From NCBI GenBank assembly GCA_014706295.1, contig JACSVZ010000024.1, forward strand, positions 4,705,332-4,769,331: 64,000 bases of DNA. The letters run 5' to 3'. The notes beneath the pieces are model-generated. The model saw only the letters and a list, made by a program, of their open reading frames with translations. It had not been told where the DNA came from and ran no database searches. Shown here piece after piece: positions 1 to 12,544 of the stretch. The stretch is from Lycocorax pyrrhopterus obiensis (taxonomy: Eukaryota > Chordata > Aves > Passeriformes > Paradisaeidae). Position 1 is the first letter of the stretch. The number at the start of each line of letters is the position of its first letter. Both the position numbers and the translations under genes were made by a program.

Positions 1-599
1 GGTGTCGTGGGCTTCAGATCACAGAACGCTCCGAGCCTTTTTGGGTTTATTTTGGGAGAGTTGCATCAGCTGTCACATTGCCCCGAGCGCCTCCCACTCC
101 TTGAGCCTTCCCTTGTCATTCCCCCCTGGGAACCAGTTTCTGCTCCTTGATTCTCTGCTGATGATGCCGTGCTCAGGGACTGCGGTGGGAGAAGCAGGGC
201 TGCGAGCAAGGAACGGCCGAATCCACCGACTTTGTTCCTGGCTGAGTTCAGTTCCTCCCCCTCAGTGCCTCGTCTTCATTTTGCCTCTCCAGCCTTGGCG
301 CTGCGTTTTCCTCCCTTGCACAAAAGCTTTTCTTCTTCGTTTTTCATTTAATTTGAGCAGAATTCCTTTTGGCTTTGTCCCGGGATTCCCTGGAAAAGGA
401 ACCTGCCCCAGCATATGCATGGGAATTACTTCACACATTTCCAGCACAGCTGTGCCAGCTGTGAAGGCAGCACAGGCCCCTCACTGTGCTCCAGATGTTG
501 GGCAGGGGGTGAAAACAGAAGTGCCCATGCACCAGGTGAGCCTGGGAGAACCAAGGAATTCCAGGTTCCTCTGGTAGATTTTATTTTCCTTTCTGGAGC

Positions 600-1640
600 T
601 GAGCTGGGAGACCCCTTGGAGCTGTCAGCCCTTTCTGGAGGGACTTTTCTGAAATTCTCTCATTTCCTGAGACCCTTTGGGGCCATCAGAAGAACAAGCT
701 CTTCTGATGTTGTCTCTTGTTTTCCTGTTCCTGAGACCCCTTGGGGCCATCAGCCCTTTCTGGAGAGACTTTTCTGAAATTCTCTCATTTCCTGAGACCC
801 CTTGGGGCCATCAGCTCTTCCTGGAGCAGCATTTCTGAAATTCTGTCTTTGTTTTCCTGTTCCTGAGACCACTTGGGGCCATCGGCCCTTTCTGGTGCAG
901 CATTTCTGAAATTCTCTCATTTCCTGAGACCCTTTAGGGCCATCAGCCTTTCCTGGAGGAACTCTTCTGATGTTATCTCTTGCTTTCTTGTTCCTGAGAT
1001 CCCTTGGAGCCTCAGCCCTTCCTGGAGCAGCATTCCTGAAGTTTTCTCTTTTTTCCTGAGAACCCTTGGAGCCATCAGCCTTTTCTGGAGCAGCATTCCT
1101 GAAATTCTCTCATTTCCTGAGACCCTTTAGGGCCATCAGCCTTTCCTGGAGGAACTCTTCTGATGTTATCTCTTGTTTTCTTGTTCCTGAGATCCCTTGG
1201 AGCCTCAGCCCTTCCTGGAGCAGCATTCCTGAAGTTTTCTCTTTTTTCCTGAGAACCCTTGGAGCCATCAGCCTTTTCTGGAGCAGCATTCCTGAAATTC
1301 TCTCATTTCCTGAGACCCTTTAGGGCCATCAGCCTTTCCTGGAGGAACTCTTCTGATGTTATCTCTTGTTTTCTTGTTCCTGAGATCCCTTGGAGCCTCA
1401 GCCCTTCCTGGAGCAGCATTCCTGAAGTTCTCTCTTTTTTCCTGAGACCCCTTGGGGCCATCAGCCCTTTCTGGAGGGGCATTTCTGAAGGTCTCTCTTA
1501 TTTTCCTGTTCCTGAAAACCCTTGGAGCCTCAGCCCTTTCTAGAGCAGCATTCCTGAAGTCCTCTCTTTTTTCCTGAGACCCCTTGGAGCCATCAGCCCT
1601 TTCTGGAGCAGCATTCCTGAAGTTCTCTCATTCCCACGTT
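600..1640. repeat. Minisatellite with 193-bp higher-order units
   Basis: A degenerate unit of roughly 60 bp (cctgagaccc...ttggagccatcag...tggagcagcattcctgaa) recurs across about 1 kb. Inside it a 193-bp multimer is repeated almost unchanged, with equivalent points at 873, 1066 and 1259. The edges are more diverged than the centre. Short open frames in the array only reflect its periodicity. Confidence 0.9.
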
Positions 1641-1833
1641 CTCTCCTTTCCCTGTTCCTGCAGAGAGCCGAGTTTGGGGAAGGTTTTTGAAGGAACCATC
1701 AGCGTTTCAGCAGCTCCTCTGCGCTCCCTTTTCTCGTCACCACGTGCAGCTGACCCTCCCCTCCCCACCACCCGAATCCATCTCTTGAGTGGTTCCCAAT
1801 AGTCATTAAAGCTCTGGGATGCTCCGGGATCCC

Positions 1834-2221
1834 TGTTGGGGTGCACTGTGTGCTGGAAGAGAGACAGGCCCTGAGGGCCGCAGAGAGAGCCTCTTTCTTG
1901 GACCCAGAGGTGACCCTGGGAGTGCATCCAGGGCACCGGGGATGGGCTGAGAGAGGATTGTGGGTTTGTGGGCAGTGCTGGGCCTATGAGATGTGATAAT
2001 TGTAGTTTGTGACCTTACAGGGCATTGTTTACCTGTTACCATAATAGGCAATGTCTGTGCACTGCCCCAGGTGATTGGGGGACACTGAGGTGAACATCTT
2101 TCCTGTTTCTATGATGGGATATCCTGTTGGGTGCTGGTATTTAGGGAATATTCACTGTGCAATAAGCGCTTTGCACTTTCCATCCTGTGTGTGGAGTCCA
2201 TGCCCCTGTGTGATTACTGCA
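1834..2221 (+). mobile_element. Solo LTR, family A, copy 1 (endogenous retrovirus remnant)
   Basis: This 388-bp block starts TGTTGGGGTGC and ends GATTACTGCA. It is nearly identical to blocks at 21256-21642 and 25876-26263. The other two copies have perfect 6-bp target duplications, which fix the ends. Here the flanks are gatccc and gtcccc, matching at only four of six positions, so this insertion is older or has recombined. The AATAAA signal near the 3' end is mutated to AATAAG. No internal retroviral region is attached. Confidence 0.85.
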
Positions 2222-4230
2222 GTCCCCTCTGGATGCCGCTCACCCCGTCCCTCTGGCCAGCCCCGCTCTGTTCCCGCGCCTTGTGCTCTCAGAGCTGCGG
2301 GTGCTGGGGGTCACAGCTTCACGTGGTGCCTGGTGAGAAACTCCCCAGCACGGGCTCCTCATGAACCAGCCCCTTCTCTTTATATCAAAGCAGCTTCTGA
2401 TCCTGCCGTGGCGGCCTCGCAGCTTTCAGCTCCCCGTTTTCATCTCGGCGCTGCCTGTGATGTCCGTGGAAAGGCTCTGGCTCCGGAGGGTCTGTGAGCC
2501 AGGATTGTGGGGCTTGGAATGTGGTTTTGGGGCTGCTCCTGCTGCTGCTCCCTGTGCAGCTTTCTGGGATAACCCTGCAGGATCCTGCAGACTTTTCCCC
2601 AGCACCCCAGGGTGGGTGGGAGCCGAGGAGGGTCCCTCTCTCTCTCCCCGCTGTGCCTCCCCAGCAGCTGCTGTTCCTCGCAGGGATTCTGAAAAGCAGA
2701 TTGCTTCCAGGGATTCTCATCTCACACTTGCCACTCTCGGGCAGAATTTTTCCAGGCTGTAATTACTTTTATTTGCAAGCTGACAAGAATTATCCTGCCC
2801 TGGGCGCGCACGAGGCTGGAGCTGGGAAGGGTTTTGTGTGTCTTGAAAGAGCTTCTTTCATCACCAGTTAAAATCCAGAAAAATGGGAAAGTTTCCTTTC
2901 CCTGTGCAGCAATTTGAGCTTCCTCCTTGCAGGAACTCCTGGATGCTTTATCTGGAATATTCAGATGTTTTTCTTTTTCCGTGGGACTGGGAAACGTGGA
3001 TGAAGTGGCTGTTGAAATCCCTGTTTAAATGTCAGTTACATCTTCTTTGGGGATCTGGAAAATCAACTTCCTTATTTAATTCCGTCGTTTTCCTTCCCAA
3101 AGCGTTTATGAGCTTTTAATTGGAAACGAATCCCACAAAGGCTTCAAAGCCCTAAAACTTTGCTTTAGTAGGGAAGAGTCTTCCTGCCAAATCCCCTTCT
3201 CTCTTGGAAGGTGTCTTCCCTGCGGAGAACATTCTGGAGAAGCTGGAGCCAGAGCAGTTCCAGTTCCTGGGAGCAGTGGAGGTCCCGTGGTGGGCAACTC
3301 CCAGCCTTTGGAATTCCTGCCCTCCAGGCCTTATTGAATATGGATTTTCTGTGTGCAGAGCAGGAATTTGTAGGTCAGGGAGCTGTTTCTCCCTGCTGGA
3401 GCCCTGGATTATTCTGGGAGGCAGAGCTGATGGCTTCCCAAGGGAATTCCAGCCATCCCTGAGCATCCTCGGTGCTGTTGGGAAGTTCAGGGATTGGGAA
3501 TGCTTTGGACAGAGAAGTTCCTGCAGGGTGCTGCTGCCACAGTGTCCCAGAGCTCCCAGCACTGCAGAAATCACTGGGAAATGCTGGAAGGAAGGGTAAG
3601 ATGGGATATGGAGGTGTTCCATAGTTTTTTACATGTTCCTGGAGGGAAGGGAAGGTTTCAGCTCCTTCCCGAAGTCATGGCTGAACCTGGAGCCAGCAGA
3701 ACCCACTTTTCCCTGCCATTCCTTCTCCTGGGAAGCATCTGCTTCCCAAATCCTGCCCTGGAACGTGGCAGGGAGAGAGAAACTCCCGTGGCAGGGGACC
3801 CATGAGCTCTCCCCCTCACGTTCCATCCAATCAAACAGGATCAGATCCCATTCCCACTCTTACTTTTCCAGGCATTCATGCGATGAATTCCATTTGCTGC
3901 ACAGTGGAAAGCTTTTAATGAATATTCAGACTGGCAAGAAGATGCTTTTAGGCTGAACATGACCCTGGTAATGGTTTAATTGCCCTTTTTATCCCAAGTT
4001 GTCCCTTCTTTGTTGTTTGGTCACCTCAGGGGCAAAGATCCCCACTGCTGTGTGCTCCTGCATCCCAAAGGATGAGGTGTTGGCAGGGAAAAAACATCCC
4101 TGAAGGTCATTAATTCTTAATTTCTTCCTGGGCTTGTCCTGCAAACACGTCGGAAGAGTAAAAAATCGAGGTTTTTGCAGGAGCCCTCAAGACCTGTAAT
4201 CTGAAGAGAGGTGTTTTTGAGGCTGAGACT

Positions 4231-4594
4231 TGTGGACACTGAAAAGCTTTAGCAGAGAGATTTTCCGGCTTTCTGCAGCATTTTGTGAGAGTTCTGTCTT
4301 TCCCATGCAAGCAAGACAAAACAATGTTACCGATTTGTAAACTTCTTGCAGGTGCGGATTATTTGGCAGAATTGTTATGGTTCTGACTGGAAAAACACTC
4401 AGAGCTGTGTGTCTTAGAACTTGACCAATCCCCTTAGGGGGTGGATGGCAAAAACCAATTACCTTATGCCACTTAATACACTTTGTGAACTAACACATAA
4501 AAGCCTTCTGAGAATTCATTAAATCACCATCCATTGATCCCTGAGCCTGGACTTTGTGTCGTTTCTCTACTCATCAGTGGGGAAAACAGCGACA
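4231..4594 (+). mobile_element. Solo LTR, 364 bp, with exact 6-bp target duplication
   Basis: The element runs from TGTGGACACTG to AACAGCGACA and is flanked on both sides by gagact (4225-4230 and 4595-4600). A TATA-like CATAAAA lies at 4496-4502 and an ATTAAA at 4518-4523, which gives plus orientation. A six-base duplication with TG...CA ends fits an alpha/beta-type (class II) endogenous retrovirus. It is unlike the other LTRs in the window. No coding remnant is attached. Confidence 0.75.
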
Positions 4595-5589
4595 GAGACT
4601 GAGTCTGGCTGGCTGGAAAGCTGAGAAAAATCCTGGAACCTCCTTCAGGATGTGACCCAAACTCCAGGCTGTAAAGCAGTGACTAACACCCAGCTTAGGC
4701 AGGGGAAGGAGGCTCGCAGTGAGTGCAGGGGATGTTTCGGGCTGTAAAAAGCTGGAAATTCGGGATGCTCTTTGAAACCCCGTGTCTTCCTCTGCTGTCA
4801 CAGCAGAACACTGATTTCTCCCGGCTGCAGCAAGGATTTGGACACACGTTGGTGGGAAAGATCAGTGCCTTCCCTCCGAGGTGCCCACAGCTGTCTCTGC
4901 CTTCCCGCTGCGTTTCCCCGTGTTCACACACCCATTCCTGTCATTCTCGGGAGGCTCCGGCGCCGCTGGCTGTGGCAGTGCCTGAGTGGGGAGGTCTCCC
5001 TTTGCACAGGGATCCAGCTCGCTCGGGGAGCTGCGTTTTGGTGTCAGGATGTGTCTGCCAGAGCTGATAACAGTCGTGTTCTACACCGCTCCTTATCAGC
5101 AGCTTCAAAGGGAGCTGCTTTCAAAGGCCTCTCCCTGCCGGGCTTTCTCCGGGCCCCACTCAGGGATGTTTTTCTCCTATTTACAAGTTGTTCCGAGGAT
5201 GGAATCACTTCGTTTTCAGATGTCAGCTGCCTCACAAAATCTGGTTTAAACGAAGCTCTTTGCCTGGCTGGGTTTCCCTGGCTGGGTTCGCCGCTCCCGG
5301 ATCCCAGCGCGCGACCCTTCCCTGGGCTCGCTTTCCCTCGCTCCCTGGAGGTGGGAACCACCACTGATGGACCCATTCCGAGCTGAATCCATCCCTCTGC
5401 TGTTAAAATGATTTTTTGGGGGGATGTCTGGGCCTCAGGGGAGGAGAATGTCAGCGTTTCAAAGAGCAGGGAAACACTGACGTGTGTTGGTGCAGTTCCT
5501 CTTGATAGGGCAAAGGAAGCAAAGTGTGGCCACAGCTTGGAAAAACTCCTGAAGTTTAGAATTGGAATGGTGTTTTCAGAGCTGTTTTT

Positions 5590-6055
5590 TGTTAATCTTG
5601 GTGTGTTTTCAGAGCTGGATTGTTGGATTTGTTACTCCTGTGGTGTTTCCAGAGCTGGGCTGTTGTGTTTGATACTCCTGTGGTGTTTTCAGAGCTGGGT
5701 TGTTGGATTTGTTACTCCTGTGGTGTTTCCAGAGCTGGGCTGTTGTGTTTGTTACTCCCGTGGTGTTTTCAGAGCTGGTATTTGTTACTCCTGTGGTGTT
5801 TCCAGAGCTGGGCTGTTGTGTTTGATACTCCTGTGGTGTTTTCAGAGCTGGGTTGTTGGATTTGTTACTCCTGTGGTGTTTCCAGAGCTGGGCTGTTGTG
5901 TTTGTTACTCCTGTGGTGTTTCCAGAGCTGGGCTGTTGTGTTTGTTACTCCCGTGGTGTTTTCAGAGCTGGTATTTGTTACTCCTGTGGTGTTTCCAGAG
6001 CTGGGCTGTTGTGTTTGTTACTCCTGCGGTGTTTTCAGAGCTGGTATTTTTTAAC
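5590..6055. repeat. Minisatellite, about 40-bp unit
   Basis: About a dozen copies of a roughly 40-bp unit (gtggtgtttccagagctggg ... tttgttactcct). Some units are shortened to about 33 bp by loss of the ctgttgtg segment. The array lies inside a 299-codon open frame that I do not consider a gene, because its protein is only the repeat translated. Confidence 0.9.
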
Positions 6056-7086
6056 CCTGTTGAGTTTTCACAGCAGTCTGTGGTATTTGTTCATCCTGAC
6101 ATCTCCATAAATACCTGGGATCTCTGTGTCTTGGCACATCTGGAGTACAAACCTGTATCTATCAATTATTTAGCCAAACTCCTCAATTTTCCAGCTCTAG
6201 TCCAGGCCTGGGGTCTCTTGTCCTTGAGTCCCAACCCTGCAGTTCATGTGGCAAAAGCTGACCCCTGCTCCTGTTGTTGGCTTTGCTGCAGCTGCTTTAA
6301 AAGCTAAAGATGCCCTGGCAGGGATCAGTGGGATGAGGAGGGAAGTTCAGGGTCTGTTTCCCATCCTGGATCCGTGAGCTGTTCACGGGGGAGCTGCTGG
6401 ATTCCTGAAGGGAGAGGGAATTTCCTTTCAGCACTTTGGGATTGTGTAATGCAGCCTCACCCGAGCAGGGTCAGCTCTGAGGGGTGAAACCCCAGCCGAG
6501 CGTCCCTGGGGGCAGATTTTCCTTTCGAGGGCTTGCTGTGTCCTTAAGGAATTAGTCCAAAACCTGAGAATGAGCTGTCAGGCAGGAATGGGAGGGATTT
6601 CTGTGATAATCATGAATTCCACAAGCTTCAAAATGCAGTGGTTTCCTGCCTGCCCTGGGAGCTGCCACCGCTGTTGGCTCCTGGCACGGGGACGGTTTTG
6701 TCTCCCAGACTGAAATCTGGTCCCATCAGCTGTTAAATGCAGGCACTTAAGCCAAGGATCTGAGCTCAGATCAGGCTGCCCAAAGCCCAGATGGAGGCAG
6801 CTCCTGGGGCTGGATCCAAGGAATTGCTGAATTTTGCTCCTTGGCACAGTTCTGGTCTGTCCTGGCAGGTCGGGATCTCTTCAGCTCCTGCTGGGCCTGG
6901 CTCTGACACTCTTGGCTGTTTTTCAGCAGGGATTGGTTGATTTTTGCCTCCCAGGGACCTTTCTTGTGGCTGGCTTTGGAGTGGGGATCAGGAAGATGCT
7001 CGAGGCATCAGTAAATATTGGAGGATTAGGAATAAACAAAATGCTGTTGACAATTCATGTCTAAGGCCTGCTTTCCTGGCTGGAAT

Positions 7087-7505
7087 TCCCACAGAATCAT
7101 GGAGTGGTTTGGGTTGGAAGGGAGCTTAAAACTCATCCAGTTCCACCCCCTGCCATGGGTAGAGACACCTTCCACTGTCCCAGGCTGCTCCAAGCCCCGT
7201 CCAGCCTGGCCTTGGACACTGCCAGGGATCCAGGGGCAGCCACAGCTGCTCTGGGCACCCTGTGCCAGGGCCTCCCCACCCTCACAGGGAGGAATTCCTT
7301 CCCATTATTCCCTCCTGAGTCCATTTCTCCATCTGTAAAAGAGCAGCAATACCTGAATCTGTAAAGTTCTGGAATACCGGGAGAGTTTGGGTTGGAAGGC
7401 AGCTCCAAGCCCATCCATTCCCATCCCATCCAACCCTTCCACTGTCCCAGGTTGCTCCAAGCCCCGTCCAGCCTGGCCCGGGACATTTCCAGGGCTGGAA
7501 CATCC
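7087..7505 (-). mobile_element. Composite of two CR1 LINE 3'-end fragments, copy 1
   Basis: Two CR1 3' ends lie in the same (minus) orientation, at about 7090-7306 and 7378-7505. They are recognisable by ggtttgggttggaaggga, tccaagcc and ccaccctcacagggaggaa. About 70 bp of non-CR1 sequence (ccatttctccatctgtaaaa) separates them. The whole arrangement recurs at about 41465-41915. Confidence 0.85.
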
Positions 7506-8409
7506 ACAGCTTCTCTGGAAAATCCAATAATCTGTTACAAAACCTGAAAGCTCCATCAGCCCTCTCCATGCTTTTAAAACAGTCCCGTTCCTTTCATAAT
7601 TCCCAGTTGGAGCACAGGGGGAATTCCCATCTCTTCCTGCTCTCCTTTATCCCTTTGTCTTTCTCCCACTCTTTCTAAATTAATTTTATAATCATCCTTT
7701 AAATGATGGAGCAGCTCAAATTAGCTCTTTTAGCTGGAATTACCTGCATTAAAGATCTCCCTTAAAAAAGAAAGGCATAAAGGTAATTAATAGCTTCAAT
7801 TATTATAATGGGGCTTAGCTTGTGCTTTTTCTCTTAGAAAAACCTGGTTTTGATAAGTCAGCTGTTCTTAAAAGGGGAAAAAAAATAACAGAAGTGCTTC
7901 AGGCTGGAAGTTGGCACGAAGGAATTTGGAAATCAGGTTGTTCCCTGTGTAATGTGAGAGAATAAATTCCTCCCATTGATCCTGGAGCAGTGCCCTGTGC
8001 TCCCAACAGCCCGGTGGGAAAGGGAGTGTTCAGAGAGGATTCGGGTTTTTTTGCCCGTTTTTTTGCTTTGTGTGAGTTTGAAAACCAAAGGATATTTGTT
8101 CAAAGCCACCCTGGAATTTCTGGAGCCTGGAAGTGAATCAAAGGCAAGGGGAAGCGAGAGGGAAATCTTAAAAGGGGTTTCAGAGCTGCTCTGTGATGGA
8201 TGAGGGGGAGGCTGGGGGTGGCAGAGCTGATCTGGGGAGTGGGGCAGGGCCCGGGAGATGGAACAGGGAGCGGGGCCAGGAGCTGCTCCCAGCTCCCCTC
8301 GGCCCTGGCACTCGGGGAACTGCCCCAGGGAGGGATCCCAGGCAGGGATGGGCGGGAGGGGACCTGGGAGTGCCCAGGGCTCCTGGCTGCTCCTTTGGAT
8401 TTGCTGCTG

Positions 8410-9762
8410 CTGCTGCTGGGCAGGTGGGTGCTGGGCAGGTGTGTCCCGTGCCCAGGTGGGTGCTGGGCAGGTGGGTGCTGTGCCCAGGTAGGCGCCATGC
8501 CCAGGTGGGTGCTGCTCTCATGTGGGTGCTGTGCCCAGGTAGATGCCATGCCCAGCTGGGTGCTGCTCTCAGGTGGGTGCTGTGCCAGGTGGATCCTGTA
8601 TCCAGGTGGGTGCTGTGCCCAGGTAGATGCCATGCCCAGGTGGGTGCAGCGTCCACTTGGGTGCTGTGCCCAGGTGGGTGCTGTGCCCAGGTAGATGCTG
8701 GCCCAGGTGAATGCTGTATCCAGGTGGGTGCTGTGCCCAGGTGGGTGCTGTGCCAGGTAAATCCTGTATCCAAGTGTGTTCTGTGCCCAGGTGGGTGCTG
8801 TGCTAGGTGTGTCCTGTGTCCAGGTAGATTTTGTGTCCTGTGCCCAGGTGTGTTCTGTGCCAGGTGGGTGCTGTACCCCAGGTGGGTGCTGTGTCCTGTG
8901 CCCAGCTGTGTTCTGTGCCCGGCTGTGTTCTGTGCCAGGTGGGTGCTGTGCAAGGTAAATCCTGTATCCACGTGTGTTCTGTGCCAGCTGGGTGCTGTGT
9001 CCTGTGCCCAGCTCGGTGCTGTGCCCAGGTGGGTGCTGTGTCCTGTGCCCCAGCTGGGTGCTGTGTCCTGTGCCCAGCTGGGTGCTGTGTTCCGTGCCCA
9101 GCTGGGTGCTGTGTTCCGTGCCCCAGGTGGGTGCTGTGTTCTGTGCCCAGCTGGGTGCTGTGTTCTGTGCCCAGGTGGGTGCTGTGTTCCGTGCCCAGCT
9201 GTGTTCCGTGCCCAGGTGGGTGCTGTGTCCTGTGCCCAGCTGGGTGCTGTGTTCCGTGCCCAGGTGGGTGCTGTGTCCTGTGCCCAGGTGGGTGCTGTGT
9301 TCCGTGCCCAGCTGTGTTCCGTGCCCAGGTGGGTGCTGTGTTCCATGCCCCGGCTGGGTGCTGTGTTCTGTGCCCCGGCTGGGTGCTGTGTTCCGTGCCC
9401 AGCTGGGTGCTGTGTTCCGTGCCCAGCTGGGTGCTGTGTCCTGTGCCCCAGCTGGGTGCTGTGTCCTGTGCCCAGCTGGGTGCTGTGTTCTGTGCCCCAG
9501 CTGGGTGCTGTGTCCTGTGCCCCAGGTGGGTGCTGTGTTCCATGCCCCGGTGGGTGCTGTGTTCTGTGCCCAGCTGGGTGCTGTGTTCTGTGCCCAGCTG
9601 GGTGCTGTGTCCTGTGCCCAGGTGGGTGCTGTGTTCCATGCCCAGGTGGGTGCTGTGTTCTGTGCCCAGGTGGGTGCTGTGTTCCATGCCCCAGGTGGGT
9701 GCTGTGTTCTGTGCCCAGGTGGGTGCTGTGTTCCGTGCCCAGCTGGGTGCCCACACCCGCTG
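8410..9762. repeat. 1.35-kb GC-rich minisatellite
   Basis: Units of about 18 to 25 bp built on tgggtgctgtgtcc and tgtgcccagct. The left part (to about 8990) is more varied, with gtatccaggt variants. The right part is more uniform. The plus strand is rich in G and T, with a run of GGTGGGTG-like motifs. Open frames of about 570-610 codons exist on both strands only because many units are multiples of three. Confidence 0.95.
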
Positions 9763-10124
9763 TTGGTGCTGCCAGTTCTGCTGTCCCAGTGCAAACTGGA
9801 ATGTTCCCAGTGAAACCTCCCTGGCTTTGCCGTTTCCTGCTTGTGAGCGGTGCCAGAAGCGCCAGGATCCCTGTTCCAGCCCAACCCCTTTGGGGATTTG
9901 GGGAGGCTCCCTGATTCCTTGAGGGTGAGCTGTGCTTGGGAAGTGGCTCCTGATTCCAGGGAATCGCCCTGGACTGGGCAGCTCTCCCCGGTTTGATGTG
10001 CACAGGCTGAGGGAAGCTCAGGAAAAATCTGCTGCTCTTTTTAAACTCGGCTTTTCACCCTCTGAAATTTCCCCCTCTGATTGGAGCCTCATCTCCAGTT
10101 TAAGAGAGGAAAAGCTCCTGAGTG

Positions 10125-10185
10125 TGATGGCTGCACTTGATCATCTTAAAAGTCTTTTCCAGCCTTGCCAATTCCATGATCTGTG
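10125..10185 (+). mobile_element. CR1 LINE 3' tail fragment
   Basis: The string cttttccagccttgccaatt followed by ccatgatctgtg matches the end of plus-oriented CR1 copies. Only the terminal 60 bp or so are recognisable. Confidence 0.55.
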
Positions 10186-11389
10186 TTGCCACATTGCCCC
10201 AAAAACCCGTTTAAAGGCAGAAACTGGAGCAGGAGGGGTTGTGCTCAATATCTGCCCCCCTCAGAAACTCGGAGCAGAACAATCTCAGTGATTGGCATTT
10301 AGAACATTCTGTCATTGATTATTTTTTCTCTCCGGCTTTTAAGGAACTGTAGATTCTTCAGCCTGAAATTAATATATCGGAATTTCTGTGGGCAGAATAA
10401 AACCCTCATTAAATTTTGCAACGTATCAAACAGCTTGCAATTAAAATTCATTCTGAGGCGAGTTAGCAGAAGTTTTGTTAATGTTTAGCATCTTTATGGG
10501 TGTCATTCTTTGGAAATTTGGACTAATTGAGTCCGAAGGGACAAACTCCAGGATTCTGCGTTTGCTGTGGATGCCAGGCCTCGCTTCGCTTTTGGCATTT
10601 TTCCCCTTCCTTTATGCAAGCTCTGATTTTAGCAAGTTGCCAGGGAAGGAACTTATTTTGGTTTTTTTCTGCCAAATTGCCGAGAATCCATCTTCCTAAA
10701 TCTCGGAAAGACTGCAGCAAATCTCTGGGAAAGACAAGCAAGGCTCCACTGGCTCCAAGGTGTTCGTTGCTGTGAAATATGGGAGATTCCAAACTGGATT
10801 TTTTAGGTTTTCCTTCTAAAAATGTTGTTCAGAACAAGCTGCTCCGGGCATGTAAAAGCCTTGGCTGGGCTCGTGGTTGTATCCTGAAGTTGGGAGGTTT
10901 CCTTGACTGGAGCTTAAACCAGCCTGAAACATTTGGAATGTGAATTTTCCTGTTTCTTACTCCCCTTAAATATTTCCCAGAGCAGTTCCCAGATCCCAGA
11001 GCAGTGGGAATTATTTCCGTGCGGAATCCGAGACCAGAACCTGACCTGGCAGAGCTTTAAAATTCCCCTGGATGAGGAGAGGTCAGAATTTGCAGAGTTG
11101 GTGCTTTGAAGACTCTTCCCAGCGAAGCCGGATTGAATTTATCCCAAATTTAATCCAATCCAGGGAAAAAATCTGGAGCAGGGCTGCACTCCTCAAACAC
11201 CATCAGCAACAACCAGCTCGGAACTGGCTCTTAAGGGCACTTTATTGATGGAAAGGAGAGAGTTCATCTAAACTGTGGATAATTCTGGGAATTTCCTGGT
11301 GGATTTGGCTGCTCCGAGGCTGCTCCAGGCTTGGATTTAAAGGCAGCAGCACAAATAAAGCTGGCACTGCGTGGGGCTGGAGCTGCCCT

Positions 11390-11985
11390 GGGGTCCTGCA
11401 CAGGAGATGCTCAGATCCTCCTAGAGCACATGGAATTCCAGAGAATTCCAGGAGGTCCTGCACAGGAGGTGCTCAGATGTTCCTAGAACACGTGGAATTC
11501 CAGAGAATTCCAGGAGGTCCTGCACAGGAGGTGCTCAGATGTTCCTAGAACATGTGGAATTCCACAGAATTCCAGGAGGTCCTGCAAAGGAGATGCTCAG
11601 ATCATCCTAGAACATGAATTCCATAGAATTCCAGGAGGTCCTGCACAGGAGGTGCTCAGATCCACTAGAACACGTGGAATTCCACAGAATTCCAGGCTGG
11701 CTGCAGAGGTGGTGCTCAGATCCTCCTAGAACACGTGGAATTCCATAGAATTCCAGGAGGTCCTGTGAAGGAGGTGCTCAGATCCTCCTAGAACACGTGG
11801 AATTCCAGAGAATTCCAGGAGATCCAGTGAAGGAGGTGCTCAGATGCTCCTAGAACACGTGAAATTCCATAGAATTCCAGCCTGGCTGCACAGGAGATGC
11901 TCAGATCCTCCTAGAACACGTGGAATTCCACAGAATTCCAGGAGATCCAGCACAGGAGGTGCTCAGATCCTCCTAGAACATGTCG
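11390..11985. repeat. Minisatellite, about 60-bp unit with an E-box and GAATTC palindromes
   Basis: About ten copies of a unit reading ggtcctgcacaggaggtgct, then cagatcctcctagaacacgt, then ggaattccagagaattccag. Most units contain CACGTG and two GAATTC palindromes. Divergence is mainly single substitutions, so copy boundaries stay clear. Confidence 0.93.
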
Positions 11986-12479
11986 GGGTCACCCCGGGAG
12001 GTTTGTTCCCCCCTGGCCGTGTAAACCTTTCAGGGACTGAGTGGGGTGTGTGTTCTTCTCCTCACACACTCCCAGGCACAAGGTGGGGTTTTTGGGGTGT
12101 CTGTGCAGGCCAGGAGTTGGACACTGATGATCCTTGTGTGTCCCTTCCGGGATATCCCATGATATTTGGGATATTCCGTGGTGGTGGTGTTGGTGTGGGT
12201 GTGTGCCCATTTTCACCCTCGTGGTGCAGCCAATAACGTGGCCCATCCAAACAAATTCATCCCCGGTTTGAAGATGGCAAATTTGCCATCCCCGTCTCAG
12301 TCACATCCAACTTCATCTGCAGCCGACGGGGAAGGGGTAGACAATGAACTCGGTCAAATCAAGCGATTTCTTAACCCTAATTAATCCCTTCTTACCTGAG
12401 AGCTGGGCTCTCCTCTGGGGTAATCTGATGACGGTTTTGTTTTTCACGTAGAAAAGAAATGAATATTTTTTTAACCCTG

Positions 12480-12535
12480 GAATGGTTTGGGTTGGAGTGG
12501 GTCGTAAAGATCGTTTAATTCTAACCCCAAACATA
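12480..12535 (-). mobile_element. CR1 LINE 3' tail fragment
   Basis: The sequence ggaatggtttgggttggagt followed by gggtcgtaaagatcgtttaa is the reverse complement of a CR1 3' end. It directly borders the minisatellite that follows. Confidence 0.7.
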
Positions 12536-12544
12536 AAGGTGGGT

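Noticed and set aside
5408..6307. A 299-codon plus-strand frame
   Set aside because: Most of it is the 40-bp minisatellite translated, and the unique ends resemble nothing known.
8100..10003. Open frames of about 570-610 codons on both strands
   Set aside because: They are translations of the 8410-9762 minisatellite, present in several frames at once, with only repeated short peptides and no known domain.
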